Shown: piece by piece, positions 1 to 10,200 of the stretch
Numbering within the stretch: position 1 is the stretch's first letter
Layout of the letters: the number at the start of each line of letters is the position of its first letter
Assembly (NCBI GenBank): GCA_029555415.1
Contig: JAKPSI010000040.1
Coordinates: forward strand, 1 to 46,742
Source: Bacteroidota bacterium
GTDB lineage: Bacteria > Bacteroidota > Bacteroidia > Chitinophagales > Chitinophagaceae
DNA: 46,742 nt
Reading direction: 5' to 3'
The notes under the pieces: model-generated
What the model was told of the DNA's origin: nothing
What the model saw: only the letters and a program-made list of their open reading frames with translations
Database searches by the model: none
Program-made: the position numbers and the translations under genes

Positions 1-3000
1 GCCACTCCGTGGAAAACCCTGTCCAAGCTGAATAGTTTCTTTAGTTCCCTCCAGGCAGGGGATTCAGTTCTTTTCCTGAGAGGAGATTCATTTTATGGCT
101 CTATCACACCGACAAAATCGGGTACCGCAGCGCTCCCGATCGTTTTTTCAGCTTACGGGACCGGGAATAATCCGGTCATCACTGGCGGGCTTACACTGAA
201 TACATGGACCAACCTGGGCGGAGGCATCTATGAAACACCGCTTGCTTCCAAACCCGCTGTTGTTGCGATCGCTAATAAACAATACGCTCCCGGAAGATAT
301 CCCGACAACGGCTGGCTGAATATCGATGCCACCAATGGTTCCAGTATCACCAGTACCGGCCTCAGCGGACAAACCGGTTTGGTTGGCGCCAGTGTCGTGA
401 TCAGAAAGAACAGAACGATCATCGACAAAGGACCCATCCTCACACAATCAGGCAATACCATCACATACAATATCAGCTACTCCTCTACACAACAGGATTA
501 TGGCTTTTTCATCACAGATAAACTCTCTACACTCACTACATACGGAGAATGGTTCTATGACAATGCCGCTCAGAAACTGAAGGTCTACTTCGGCGCCAGC
601 GGCACTGCTCCCGTTACGGTCAGTAATATCAGTCAGGTGATCGTCATCCTGGCAAAATCAAACCTGAGCTTCCGTAACCTCGATATCAATTTCGCGAATG
701 ATGACCTGGTTCAGACAGAAGATATCGACAGGGTCTCTTTCTCGAATTGCAAATTCAGTTATTCCGGTGGTACGATGCTGATCGCCGGAGGTAATACGAA
801 TACCCGCCTTTCCGTTACGAACTGCACCGTCAGGAATATCAACAATGATGGTATCCACCTGTATGGTGGTAACAATGACGGTCTTGTGATCCAGAACAAT
901 ACATTCACCAACATCGGAAGCATCCCAGGTGAAGGTGGCAATGGCGACGGAACATACTCCGGCATCCTGATGGAAGGAAATGCCTGTATCAACGCCGACA
1001 TCAGTTATAACCATATCGATACTGTTGGTTACGCAGCCATTTCAGGGGGTGCCACCAATGTCCTTATCCGCAATAACGTCATCAACTATTTCTGTTTCCT
1101 GAAAGATGATGGTGGTGCCATCTACATTCAGGAAGGTCAGGGAACCGGCAAACGCATTACAGGTAATATCATCAGAAATGGTGGTATCGGTGTTGAATCC
1201 GGAACGGACGGCGGAGTTAATAATAACCAGGCCATGGGTATTTACAGCGATGCCGGAAATGCCTACACTGAAATGGATAATAACTCCATTACCAATTGCA
1301 ACGTCGGGATCTACATGGACGACTCCCACGACATCAATATCCACCATAACACCGTATTCGATAACGGAATGGGTATCGCCATCGATTTCTTCGGAACACA
1401 AACACTTTCCAATCTCACGATCAAGAATAATATCGGTGTCAACTCCGACAACTCATCAACGGTCTTTGCCCCCCAGAAACAAGTATGCGGAGGCCTTGCA
1501 CTGAATGCATGGGGAACGATCGATTTCAACTACTGGTGCAGACCAGTTGCCGACAACGCAACGATCTACACGAATGACTGTACGAGCGGACACAATTACA
1601 CGCTTGCTCAATGGCAGGCCGCCTCCCCTTACGATGCCAATTCACACAAATCACCGATCGCACTTACAGATCCCAACAAGATCCGTTTTGAATACAATGA
1701 AACCGGCAGCCCCAGAGTGGTGCCGCTCACAGCGAATTACATGACCGTTGACGGAACCGTTTATACCGGCTCTGTTACCATCCCGGCATACGGCTCTGTT
1801 GTTTTACTGCAGACTTCCGCTTCACCCAATCAGGCCCCAACCGCCAATGCAGGTGCAAATAAGACCATCACTTTGCCGACCAGTACCGTCACCCTTACCG
1901 GCTCAGGTACCGATCCCGATGGTACGATCAGCGCTTATGCATGGACCAAGATCTCAGGACCCGCTTCATCTGTGATCGTCTCCCCTACTGCAGCTCAAAC
2001 CGTAATTAACTCACTCGTTCAGGGTGTTTACCAGTTTGAGCTTAAAGTGACCGACAACTCAGGTGCAACAGGAAGGGATACAGTGGTCGTAACCGTGAAC
2101 CCCGGTAACCAGGCGCCCACAGCCAATGCCGGTGCAGACAAGATCATCACTTTGCCGACCAATACAGTAACGCTGACCGGTTCAGGAACAGACCCTGATG
2201 GTACGATCAGTACGTATGCATGGACCAAAATTTCCGGTCCCGCTTGTACGATCGCCACTCCGGCTGCTGCCACAACCGCGATCAATAGCCTGCTGCAGGG
2301 AACTTATCAGTTCCAGCTGCTGGTAACGGATAATGGTGGCGCTACAGGAAAAGATACCGTGATCGTAACAGTAAATGCTGCCGCACCGCCGCCGAACCAG
2401 GCGCCGACCGCCAATGCAGGAACTGACAGATCCATCACATTACCGACCAATACGGTCAGCCTCGCAGGTTCCGGTTCGGACCCCGATGGTACGATCAGTG
2501 CTTACGCATGGACAAAAATTTCAGGACCTACTTGTACGATCGTCACTCCGGCTTCCGCTACTACTACCATTAATAATATGCTGCAGGGAACTTATCAGTT
2601 CCAGTTGCAGGTGACCGATAATGCCGGTGCGACCGGGAAAGACACCGTGATCATAACTGTGAATGCAGCTGCACCGCCGCCCAACCAGGCTCCGACCGCC
2701 AATGCAGGCACCGATATCCTGATCACAGTCCCCGCCAGCAGTGTTACACTGAACGGCAGTGGCACTGATGCTGACGGTACGATCAGCGCTTATGCATGGA
2801 CGAAGATCGCAGGACCCGCTACCGGAACGATCGTGAACGCGGCCTCCGCTTCCACAGTCGTGAACAGCCTCTCCGCCGGTATCTACCAATTTGAACTGAA
2901 AGTGACCGATAACGCAGGCGCAACCGGTAAAGACACCGTAACTGTTACGGTCAACCGTCCGCCTACCGCTAACGCTGGTGCAGACAAGAACATCACCTTA

Positions 3001-5214
3001 CCTACCAATACTGTTACTTTAACAGGTATCGGTAGTGATCCTGATGGTACGGTCAGCGCTTATGCATGGACCAAAATTTCAGGACCCACTTGCACGATCG
3101 TAGCTCCGGCTGCATCTCAGACCATCATCAATAACTTACTGCAGGGAACATACCAGTTCGAATTGCTGGTAACTGATAATGCAGGTGCGACCGGTAAAGA
3201 CACCGTGATCGTAACAGTAAATGCTGCTGCGCCGCCGCCGAACCAGGCACCGGTTGCTAATGCAGGTGCAGATAAATCCATCACCTTGCCGACCAATACT
3301 GTTTCGCTCATCGGTTCCGGTACGGATCCCGATGGTACGATCAGTGCTTACGCATGGACAAAAATTTCAGGCCCGACTTGTACGATCGCTACTCCTGCTT
3401 CAGCAACAACGGCTATCAATAATCTGCTGCAGGGAACTTATCAGTTCCAATTGCAGGTGACCGATAACGCAGGTGCAACCGGTAAAGATACCGTGACCGT
3501 GACCGTAAATGCTGCCGCACCGCCGCCGAACCAGGCGCCGACCGCGAATGCAGGTGCAGATAAATCCATCACCTTGCCGACCAACACCGTTACATTGAAC
3601 GGTACTGGTACGGATGCAGATGGTACGATCAGTGCTTACGCATGGACAAAGATCTCCGGCCCCACTTGTACGATCGCCACTCCGGCTGCCGCAACAACCG
3701 CTATCAATAATCTGCTGCTGGGAACTTATCAGTTCCAGTTGCAGGTGACCGATAACGCAGGCGCAACCGGTAAAGATACCGTGACCGTAACTGTGAATGC
3801 TGCCGCACCGCCGCCGAATCAGGCGCCGACTGCGAATGCAGGTGCAGATAAATCCATCACATTGCCGACCAACACCGTTACATTGAATGGTACTGGTACG
3901 GATGCAGATGGTACGATCAGTGCTTATGTATGGACAAAGATCTCCGGCCCCGCTTGTACGATCGTAACACCGGCCACAGCCACTACCATCATTAACAACC
4001 TGCTGCAGGGAACCTACCAGTTCGAACTGCAGGTTACAGATAACGCAGGTGCGACCGGTAAAGACACCGTGACCGTAACTGTGAATGCTGCCGCACCGCC
4101 GCCGAACCAGGCACCGGTTGCGAATGCAGGTGCAGATAAATCCATCACCTTGCCGGCCAATACCGTTACATTGAACGGTACAGGTACGGATGCAGATGGT
4201 ACGATCAGTGCTTATGCATGGACAAAAATTTCAGGTCCTACTTGTACGATCGCTACTCCGGCTGCCGCAACAACAGCTATCAACAATCTGCTGCAGGGAA
4301 CATATCAGTTCCAGTTGCAGGTGACCGATAACGCTGGAGCGACCGGCAGAGATACCGTGACCGTAACTGTAAATGCCGCTGCACCGCCGCCGAATCAGGC
4401 GCCGATTGCAAATGCAGGTGCAAATCAATCCATCACATTACCGGCCAACTCCGTAACCCTGAATGGTTCCGGTACGGATGCGGATGGTACGATCACCGGA
4501 TATCTGTGGTCGAAGATCACAGGTCCTGCAGGCAATATCATCGCCAATGCGGGTGCTGCACAAACAACAGTAAGTAACCTGACAGCCGGTACTTATCAGT
4601 TCGAACTGAAAGTGACGGATAATGCAGGTGCAACCGGAAGGGATACGATGACCGTAACGGTCAGCCAGGCCACTTCCACACCGCCCAGCGTGAATGCAGG
4701 TTCAGACCAGACCGATATTTTACCTGTCAACTATGTCATCGTTGCAGGTACAACAAGGATCGATGCGGATGTGACCGCTACGTATCTGTGGACCAAAATT
4801 TCAGGCCCGTCCAGGTACTCCATCACATCACCTGATTCTTTACAAACTGAGATCACGTATCTGGAACAGGGATATTATTTATTCGAGCTGAAAGTGACTG
4901 ACAGTCGCGGTGCGATCGGCAGGGATACACTGGCCATTGAGGTGCTTCCTGCTCCGGCAACACTGGTAGGCACTTATCCGAACCCTGTAACATCAACACT
5001 GAACATGACGCTCAATCAGCAGTCAGGACTCAGTTTCAGCCGGATCACGGTTTATAATTCACTGGGTGTTGCTGTGCTGAAAGATCAGATCACGGGTTCA
5101 CAGAACATTACAAGCAGACAATTGAATTTCGCAAGCTTTAAGAATGGATTCTATATCGTGGAAGCTGTACTTAGCAATCACAAAACAGAGACATTCAAGA
5201 TAGTTAAGCAATAA
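1..5214 (+). CDS. Large secreted beta-helix / PKD-repeat protein with T9SS sorting domain (5' end outside window)
   Basis: The reading frame is open from base 1, so the gene begins upstream; 1737 residues are visible. The first internal start-like codon (TTG at 379) lies mid-domain and is not a credible start. Visible codons about 1-480 are rich in Asn and Gly with short beta-strand repeats (NNTFTNIG, YNHIDTVGYAAISGG, NNVINYF), as in right-handed parallel beta-helix proteins. Codons about 610-1652 hold eleven PKD-like domains marked by NAGADKxITLP, DGTISAYAWTKISGP and YQFxLxVTDNAGATG. The last ~80 residues (start YPNPVTSTLN) match a type A T9SS sorting domain, so the protein is probably exported by type IX secretion and surface-attached or released. 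Beta-helix folds occur in pectinolytic enzymes, and the neighbouring pectin locus fits, but no catalytic motif was recognised and activity is unproven. Confidence 0.88.
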   Translation, partial: ATPWKTLSKLNSFFSSLQAGDSVLFLRGDSFYGSITPTKSGTAALPIVFSAYGTGNNPVITGGLTLNTWTNLGGGIYETPLASKPAVVAIANKQYAPGRYPDNGWLNIDATNGSSITSTGLSGQTGLVGASVVIRKNRTIIDKGPILTQSGNTITYNISYSSTQQDYGFFITDKLSTLTTYGEWFYDNAAQKLKVYFGASGTAPVTVSNISQVIVILAKSNLSFRNLDINFANDDLVQTEDIDRVSFSNCKFSYSGGTMLIAGGNTNTRLSVTNCTVRNINNDGIHLYGGNNDGLVIQNNTFTNIGSIPGEGGNGDGTYSGILMEGNACINADISYNHIDTVGYAAISGGATNVLIRNNVINYFCFLKDDGGAIYIQEGQGTGKRITGNIIRNGGIGVESGTDGGVNNNQAMGIYSDAGNAYTEMDNNSITNCNVGIYMDDSHDINIHHNTVFDNGMGIAIDFFGTQTLSNLTIKNNIGVNSDNSSTVFAPQKQVCGGLALNAWGTIDFNYWCRPVADNATIYTNDCTSGHNYTLAQWQAASPYDANSHKSPIALTDPNKIRFEYNETGSPRVVPLTANYMTVDGTVYTGSVTIPAYGSVVLLQTSASPNQAPTANAGANKTITLPTSTVTLTGSGTDPDGTISAYAWTKISGPASSVIVSPTAAQTVINSLVQGVYQFELKVTDNSGATGRDTVVVTVNPGNQAPTANAGADKIITLPTNTVTLTGSGTDPDGTISTYAWTKISGPACTIATPAAATTAINSLLQGTYQFQLLVTDNGGATGKDTVIVTVNAAAPPPNQAPTANAGTDRSITLPTNTVSLAGSGSDPDGTISAYAWTKISGPTCTIVTPASATTTINNMLQGTYQFQLQVTDNAGATGKDTVIITVNAAAPPPNQAPTANAGTDILITVPASSVTLNGSGTDADGTISAYAWTKIAGPATGTIVNAASASTVVNSLSAGIYQFELKVTDNAGATGKDTVTVTVNRPPTANAGADKNITLPTNTVTLTGIGSDPDGTVSAYAWTKISGPTCTIVAPAASQTIINNLLQGTYQFELLVTDNAGATGKDTVIVTVNAAAPPPNQAPVANAGADKSITLPTNTVSLIGSGTDPDGTISAYAWTKISGPTCTIATPASATTAINNLLQGTYQFQLQVTDNAGATGKDTVTVTVNAAAPPPNQAPTANAGADKSITLPTNTVTLNGTGTDADGTISAYAWTKISGPTCTIATPAAATTAINNLLLGTYQFQLQVTDNAGATGKDTVTVTVNAAAPPPNQAPTANAGADKSITLPTNTVTLNGTGTDADGTISAYVWTKISGPACTIVTPATATTIINNLLQGTYQFELQVTDNAGATGKDTVTVTVNAAAPPPNQAPVANAGADKSITLPANTVTLNGTGTDADGTISAYAWTKISGPTCTIATPAAATTAINNLLQGTYQFQLQVTDNAGATGRDTVTVTVNAAAPPPNQAPIANAGANQSITLPANSVTLNGSGTDADGTITGYLWSKITGPAGNIIANAGAAQTTVSNLTAGTYQFELKVTDNAGATGRDTMTVTVSQATSTPPSVNAGSDQTDILPVNYVIVAGTTRIDADVTATYLWTKISGPSRYSITSPDSLQTEITYLEQGYYLFELKVTDSRGAIGRDTLAIEVLPAPATLVGTYPNPVTSTLNMTLNQQSGLSFSRITVYNSLGVAVLKDQITGSQNITSRQLNFASFKNGFYIVEAVLSNHKTETFKIVKQ
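1828..4956 (+). repeat. Eleven tandem PKD-like repeats, mostly 288 bp per unit
   Basis: Unit starts fall at 1828, 2107, 2395, 2683, 2953, 3241, 3529, 3817, 4105, 4393 and 4681. Eight of the ten steps are exactly 288 bp; the exceptions are 279 and 270 bp. Units 6-9 differ by only a few residues, and most units are joined by an identical linker ending AAAPPP. Units 1 and 4 differ more, and unit 11 is strongly diverged and lacks the NQAP opening. The pattern suggests recent expansion of the central units by recombination. Confidence 0.95.
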
Positions 5215-5232
5215 TGACAGGTTATAAATGAT

Positions 5233-5266
5233 AAAAAGGCCCCGGTTGAACGGGGCCTTTTTATTT
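5233..5266 (+). terminator. Rho-independent terminator after the beta-helix/PKD gene
   Basis: A 12-bp stem (AAAAAGGCCCCG pairing with CGGGGCCTTTTT) with a GTTGAA loop is followed by a T-rich tail, 18 bases after the stop codon. The A-tract on the left arm could let it work on the other strand too. Confidence 0.9.
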
Positions 5267-5310
5267 TAGTTAGCATATGAAAGATGAGCGCTTGTCTTAA
5301 TCATGGACAT

Positions 5311-5340
5311 AAAAAAAGCCCCGCATTATGCGAAGCTTTT
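5311..5340 (-). terminator. Terminator of the tRNA-Ala transcript
   Basis: Read on the minus strand, the outer stem AAAAGC/GCTTTT and inner stem CGCA/TGCG, separated by a 2x2 mismatch, are followed by a run of T. It starts directly after the tRNA 3' end, so it is the natural terminator of that unit. Confidence 0.75.
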
Positions 5341-5341
5341 G

Positions 5342-5415
<74 letters not shown>

Positions 5416-5427
5416 TTCTTATCAAAT

Positions 5428-5496
5428 GTTTCAGTCGAACTTGTGACCTTCCCGACGATTCCGTCGGGACGCTCTAGCCAACTGAGCTAATTCCCC
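5428..5496 (-). pseudogene. Degenerate tRNA-Ala copy
   Basis: The first 27 bases are identical to the intact tRNA-Ala, covering the acceptor 5' strand and the D arm, and the TTCGACT T-loop is kept. The anticodon arm is replaced by a 7-bp GC-rich hairpin (CCCGACG/CGTCGGG) closing on a 4-base loop. The T stem and the acceptor 3' strand no longer pair with their partners. It cannot fold as a tRNA, so it looks like a partial duplicate into which a palindromic element has been inserted or recombined. Confidence 0.75.
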
Positions 5497-5528
5497 GAAA
5501 ATGAACCTTTCAGGCTCAAAAAGGACTG

Positions 5529-5561
5529 CAAATATAGCTGGCAGACAGCTGTGTGCCAAAA
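5529..5561 (-). promoter_or_regulatory. Bacteroidota-type promoter for the tRNA unit
   Basis: On the minus strand TTTTGG (5556-5561) is followed about 20 bases later by TATATTTG (5529-5536), a perfect TAnnTTTG -7 box. Transcription would begin about 25 bases upstream of the degenerate tRNA copy and read through into the intact tRNA-Ala. Confidence 0.6.
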
Positions 5562-5596
5562 CAAAAAAATTGCCATAAAAGAGGTAAAAGGGAGTA

Positions 5597-6655
5597 TCAG
5601 GAAACAGGTTTTGCCTTTCTCGGTTTCGACGCACTGGATTTCCTGATCAGCAATTCGGATTCAAGCACCCGGGTTTCAAAGCGGGTAATGGGTCTTTTGC
5701 TTTCGATGAGTTGCAATAACTGGCTGGTCGCAACTTCACCCATTTCAAAAGCGGGTTGTTTGATGATGGTGAGCGGGGGATCGAGCAACTCGGTCAGATC
5801 GGTATTACTGAATCCGATCAGTGCGGTTTCTTCGGGGACTTTCCTCCCCTTCTCTTTCAGGATACGAAGGCATCCGGTGGTCAATTTATCAGCCAGGGCA
5901 ATGATCGCATCAGGCCCTTTATTTCCTTTTCCGAAAAGTCCATTCACTGCGTTCTCCACTTCCGACAATATCATGCCTCCGTGTTCGCAATAACGGATCA
6001 TGTCATCCTGCACTTCCAGTCCGTTATCGGCCAGCGCAGCTTTATACCCGGCAAGTCTTTCCCTTGTAATGGACAACTGGCCTGAATTTGCGAGGGCAGC
6101 GATATTCCGGTAACCGTTCTTAATCAGATGGACCGTAGCATCGTAAACACCTTTATAATTATCGACGATCACTTTATGAGTATCGATCTCATCCACGATC
6201 CTGTCGAAAAATACGATCGGCATTCCGCGCTGATTCAGTTCTTTGAGATAACTGAAATCCTTCGTTTCGGTGGAAACGGATATGATCAGTCCGTCGATCG
6301 AACGGGAAGTCAGATACTGAAGGTTCAGCAATTCCCGGTCGAATGATTCACGGCTTTGCGCGATGATCACATTGTATCCGTTATTATAGGCGATGTTCTC
6401 AATACCGTTGATGGTCTGGGAAAAGAAGCTGTTGGCGATCTCACAAACAATGACCCCGATGGAACGGCTCCTTCTTTCCTTCAGGCTGAGCGCGATCGGG
6501 TTGGGCTGATAATTGTTCAAAGCGGCGTAGTCCAGGACCAGTTTTTTGGTCTCCGGACTGATCTCATAGCTGTCACGCAATGCCCTGGACACAGTGGAAG
6601 TGGACAACCCCAGCGCTTTGGCAATATCCTTTATCGTGAGTGCTTCAAATTTCAT
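5597..6655 (-). CDS. LacI-family transcriptional regulator of the pectin locus
   Basis: This 352-residue protein opens with a helix-turn-helix (LTIKDIAKALGLSTSTVSRA, residues about 6-25) and a hinge region (YQPNPIALSLKERRS), followed by a periplasmic-binding-protein-like effector domain (SIGVIVCEIANSFFSQTI; IVFFDRIVDEIDTHKV; LIGFSNTDLTELLDPPLTII). The start MKFEALTIKD was chosen because family members begin just before the HTH; the frame is open for 28 more codons to 6739, with no family-like sequence there. The gene is divergent from susC, and the palindrome at 6852-6869 lies between them, so it probably controls susC, the GH28 gene and possibly itself. The inducer is likely a uronate breakdown intermediate, but this is not visible in the sequence. 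Confidence 0.93.
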   Translation of the reverse strand: MKFEALTIKDIAKALGLSTSTVSRALRDSYEISPETKKLVLDYAALNNYQPNPIALSLKERRSRSIGVIVCEIANSFFSQTINGIENIAYNNGYNVIIAQSRESFDRELLNLQYLTSRSIDGLIISVSTETKDFSYLKELNQRGMPIVFFDRIVDEIDTHKVIVDNYKGVYDATVHLIKNGYRNIAALANSGQLSITRERLAGYKAALADNGLEVQDDMIRYCEHGGMILSEVENAVNGLFGKGNKGPDAIIALADKLTTGCLRILKEKGRKVPEETALIGFSNTDLTELLDPPLTIIKQPAFEMGEVATSQLLQLIESKRPITRFETRVLESELLIRKSSASKPRKAKPVS

Positions 6656-6851
6656 GTTACAGGCAGACGGTAAGTTAACCAATTCCTGACTACCCGGAGC
6701 CATTTTTACCGGGGCTGAGAGGCCTCTTTTACTGACCAATTCCGGAAGCGGAATGCTGCATAAAATCAGGCCCTCAAAAACCCGGGTTTTGGATACGGAA
6801 CGGCGGGAAAATAATGGGAAGCAAAATTGCAGTCAACCACTTCAAAATGAC

Positions 6852-6869
6852 ATCGTTACCGGGAACGAT
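6852..6869. promoter_or_regulatory. Candidate LacI-family operator 1 (upstream of susC)
   Basis: ATCGTTACCGGGAACGAT is an 18-bp near-perfect palindrome with a central CCGG, mismatched only at one inner pair. Size and central CpG fit LacI-family operators. A copy with one base changed lies at 22352-22369. Both are followed by GCGTAAAAAAA and sit at the same distance from the same -7 box. Confidence 0.7.
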
Positions 6870-6894
6870 TGCGTAAAAAAATCACAGGGAACCC

Positions 6895-6925
6895 TTCGGA
6901 GGCAGCAAAGTTCTGTGTAGACTTG
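6895..6925 (+). promoter_or_regulatory. Probable susC promoter
   Basis: TTC (6895-6897), a 20-base spacer and TAGACTTG (6918-6925) approximate the Bacteroidota consensus. The block GTTCTGTGTAGACTTGT is identical at the GH28 promoter, with the operator-like palindrome 66 bp upstream in both. Transcription would start near 6932. Confidence 0.6.
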
Positions 6926-6931
6926 TTCCTG

Positions 6932-7237
6932 TATCCGGAGCGAAAAGTGTCAGCGTTGTGAGAAGTCCGGGTAAAAACTGCTTGCTTTTATGAAAAGAAC
7001 TCCGGGGCTGAAACCCCATGCTGCTGTTTCCCGTTGCTGCGTTCCTTTTTCTGCAGCACCCTGCAATGGTATCTTTTCATTAGCAGGATTTCGATCCAAC
7101 AATAATCCCGAATTCACACTGATAGCAAATGTTCAACTGCCTGGCGGTAAAAAAAGTCATGTACTGACCGGCCGGTAACGAACCTGATGATCCTTACCCT
7201 GGAAAAATTCACATTCCGCATTTATAAAAAAAGAATT
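6932..7237 (+). other. Long 5' leader of susC
   Basis: About 306 bases separate the inferred start of transcription from the susC ATG. A short hairpin (GGGG-CTGAAA-CCCC, 7004-7017) and a half-operator-like CCGGTAACGA near 7171 can be seen. A 62-codon frame at 6990-7178 has no recognisable features and is probably chance. No known riboswitch was recognised. Long leaders before susC homologues can be sites of post-transcriptional control, but nothing here proves that. Confidence 0.4.
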
Positions 7238-10200
7238 ATGAATCAACTACTCAGAAACGCCTGCCTGCTGCTGATGATGACCTTATTGACCGGTCCGTTA
7301 CAGCAAGTTTTCGCCCAGAGCAGGGAGATCAGTGGTACGGTTACAGCCGCTGACACTAAATTACCTATTGCCGGAGCGACCATCAGTATCAAAGGAACGC
7401 GCACAGCAGTGGTGACCAATGCAACGGGTCATTACAAGATCACATTGAACAACGCCAATGCTGTTCTCGTTTTTTCTCACACCGGATATGTTCAAACGGA
7501 ACTGACACCTGCTGGTGGTAATCAGTGGGACGTTACACTGCAAACCGATGTAAAAGCATTGAATGATGTGGTCGTGATCGGTTACCAGACGATCCGTCGT
7601 AAGGACCTGCTGGCTTCCGTGTCTTCCGTTAGTGCGAAAGACCTGAAAGACATTCCCATCAACTCAGTTGCAGAAGCGCTGAATGGCCGTCTGGCGGGCG
7701 TTACAGCCACAACATCTGAAGGCTCCCCGGACGCACAGATCCGGATCCGGGTGCGTGGTGGTATGTCCATCACCGGTGATAACTCTCCGCTGTATATCAT
7801 CGATGGTGTGCAGGTAGAGAATGGTTTATCCACTGTTGCGCCGCAGGATATCCAATCCATCGACGTACTGAAAGATGCCGCCGCAACAGCTATTTACGGT
7901 GCACGCGGTGCCAACGGCGTTATCGTGGTCACCACCAAAGCAGGCCGCCCCGGTCGCCCGGTCGTTACCTACAATGGATTTGCCGGCGTCAAAGTACTCG
8001 CACGCAAACTGGATGTGCTCTCTCCATATGATTATGTACTGTATCAGTCCGAACGTTCACGCGGCAGCAGCACGGACAGCACCACCTTCACCAATAATTT
8101 CGGGCACTATTTCGATACCCTCAGTGTTTATAAATATGCTCAACCGATCGATTGGCAGGATGAAGTGTTCAACAACGGCGGATTCACTTCCACACATAAT
8201 ATCGGTATCTCCGGTGGAAGCAAGAAAGCCAGTTATAATTTCGGTTACACCTATAATGACGATAAAGCGATCGTGATCAATTCCAGTTACAAGCGTCACC
8301 AGCTGAACCTGAAAGCGGATTACAAGATCCTGAAGAATGTGAAACTGGGCGTTGGTTCACGCTATACGAACCAAACCGTTTATGGTGCCGGTGTATCTGA
8401 CGATAAAGGCTCTTCCTACAACAGGCTCCGGAACGCGGTTAAATACCGTCCTTTCCTTTCCACCGGAATGGAAATAGATGATGCGGATCCCCTGGCTGAC
8501 CCGAACGTGGGTAACGGCTTGAATCTCGTGAACCCCATTTCCCTCGCCAATGCTGAATACCGTAAGAAAAATACAGAGTCATTCAACGCGAATGTGAACC
8601 TGACGATCACGCTTTTCAAGAACCTTACCTTCAAAACGATCGCCAGCTACGATTACAACCACCTGACCGATCTGCAGTTCAGCGATACCATCACACCTTA
8701 CTCGATCATTACGGGTGCGAAAAAACCGATCGCGGGACTGGATACGACAACCCGCAAGACCTACACCAATTCGAACGTGCTGACCTGGTCCGTGAAGGAT
8801 TTCCATAACAAACATGATATTGATGTACTGGTCGGAGAAGAGACCTATGACCTGCGCACGGAAACACATAACAACCTTTTCAAAAGTTTCCCTTCTTTCA
8901 CTACACCTGATCAGGCATTCAAACAGACCACACTGGGTGCACCTTTCACTGGCTATCCCAAGCTGAGCAAGTCACGCTATACCAGCCTTTCTTTCTTCGG
9001 GCGCATCAACTATGCATTCATGGACAAATACCTGTTCTCGGCTGATATCCGCCGTGATGGTGCTTCCAAGTTCGCACCCGGCAAGCAGTGGGGTAATTTC
9101 CCCGCCGCATCAATCGCCTGGAGGGTGAAGAAAGAAAAGTTCATGCAGAAAGTGAACTTCATCAACGACCTGAAATTCCGTGCAGGTTACGGTACGATCG
9201 GTAACAACCGTATCGCTGACTACCTGTTCCTTACCACATTCCGCAATGATGGTACCTATTTCTACGGACTGAATAATCAGGCGATCCTGGCTTATTTCTC
9301 GAACAGTCTGGTGAACCCCGATCTGAAATGGGAGTCCACCCTGAACCGCAACTACGGTATGGACCTGAGCATGTTCAATGGCCGTTTCGATCTGAGTGTA
9401 GATTATTACAATAACACATCAAAAGACCTGCTGCTGAATGCACCGACCGCTTCCACTTACGGTTATACATCACAGCTGCAGAATGTCGGTAAAACATCCA
9501 ACAAAGGTTTTGAGTTCCAGCTGAATTCCGTGATCATGCGGAAACAGAATGGCCTGAACTGGAATGCCAGCTTCAATATCGCATTCAACAAGAACAAGAT
9601 CCTGGCACTCGGTAAGAATCAGCAATTCTTCTACCCTGCCGCCAGCTGGGGCGTATCCGGTCAGCCGACCGACTACATCGAACGCATCGGTGATCCTGTT
9701 GGCTCCATGTGGGGACTAGTCACAGATGGTTTCTATAAAGTTTCTGATTTCGACTACAACACCTCAACCGGTGTGTATACCCTGAAAGCAGGTAAAGTAA
9801 CGGATGTGGGTATCATCGGACCCGTTCAGCCCGGTTCCATCCGCTTCAAGGACCTGAATGGCGACGGTATCATCGATCTGAATAACGACCGCACCATCAT
9901 TGGTAACCCGACCCCGAAATTCACTGGTGGTCTGAATCAGCAGTTCGCATACAAGAACTGGGACCTGAGCCTGTTCGTTAACTTCTCTTACGGCAACGAC
10001 GTTTACAATGCCAACAAGATCGAAATGACCAATGGCTACAGCAACAACTCAAATATGCTGAAGATCATGCAGCGCCGCTGGAAGGTGGTGACCGCAACCG
10101 GTCAGACCGCGCAATATGTGAATGGTTCCAACCAGGTGGTGGGTATCGCGCCTGACCAGCTGGAAGCACTGAACGCATATGCGAACATCTGGGCTCCGCT

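Noticed and set aside
379-381. TTG as the start of the beta-helix/PKD gene
   Set aside because: The same frame is open back to base 1 with protein-like sequence (PWKTLSKLNSFF, GDSVLFLRGDSFYG), so the gene starts upstream of the window.
2028-2285. Long opposite-strand frames over the repeats and over other high-GC genes
   Set aside because: They are codon-bias shadows of clear genes, with low-complexity sequence and no domains.
1828-4956. Nucleotide repeats as a mobile or CRISPR element
   Set aside because: The repeats lie in one open frame and encode PKD-like domains.
5431-5634. Minus-strand 67-codon frame across the degenerate tRNA
   Set aside because: Its C-terminal part is simply the translation of tRNA-derived DNA, a common false gene next to tRNAs.
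6990-7178. 62-codon frame in the susC leader
   Set aside because: No ribosome-binding signal, hydrophobic pattern or family likeness; it is probably chance within the leader.
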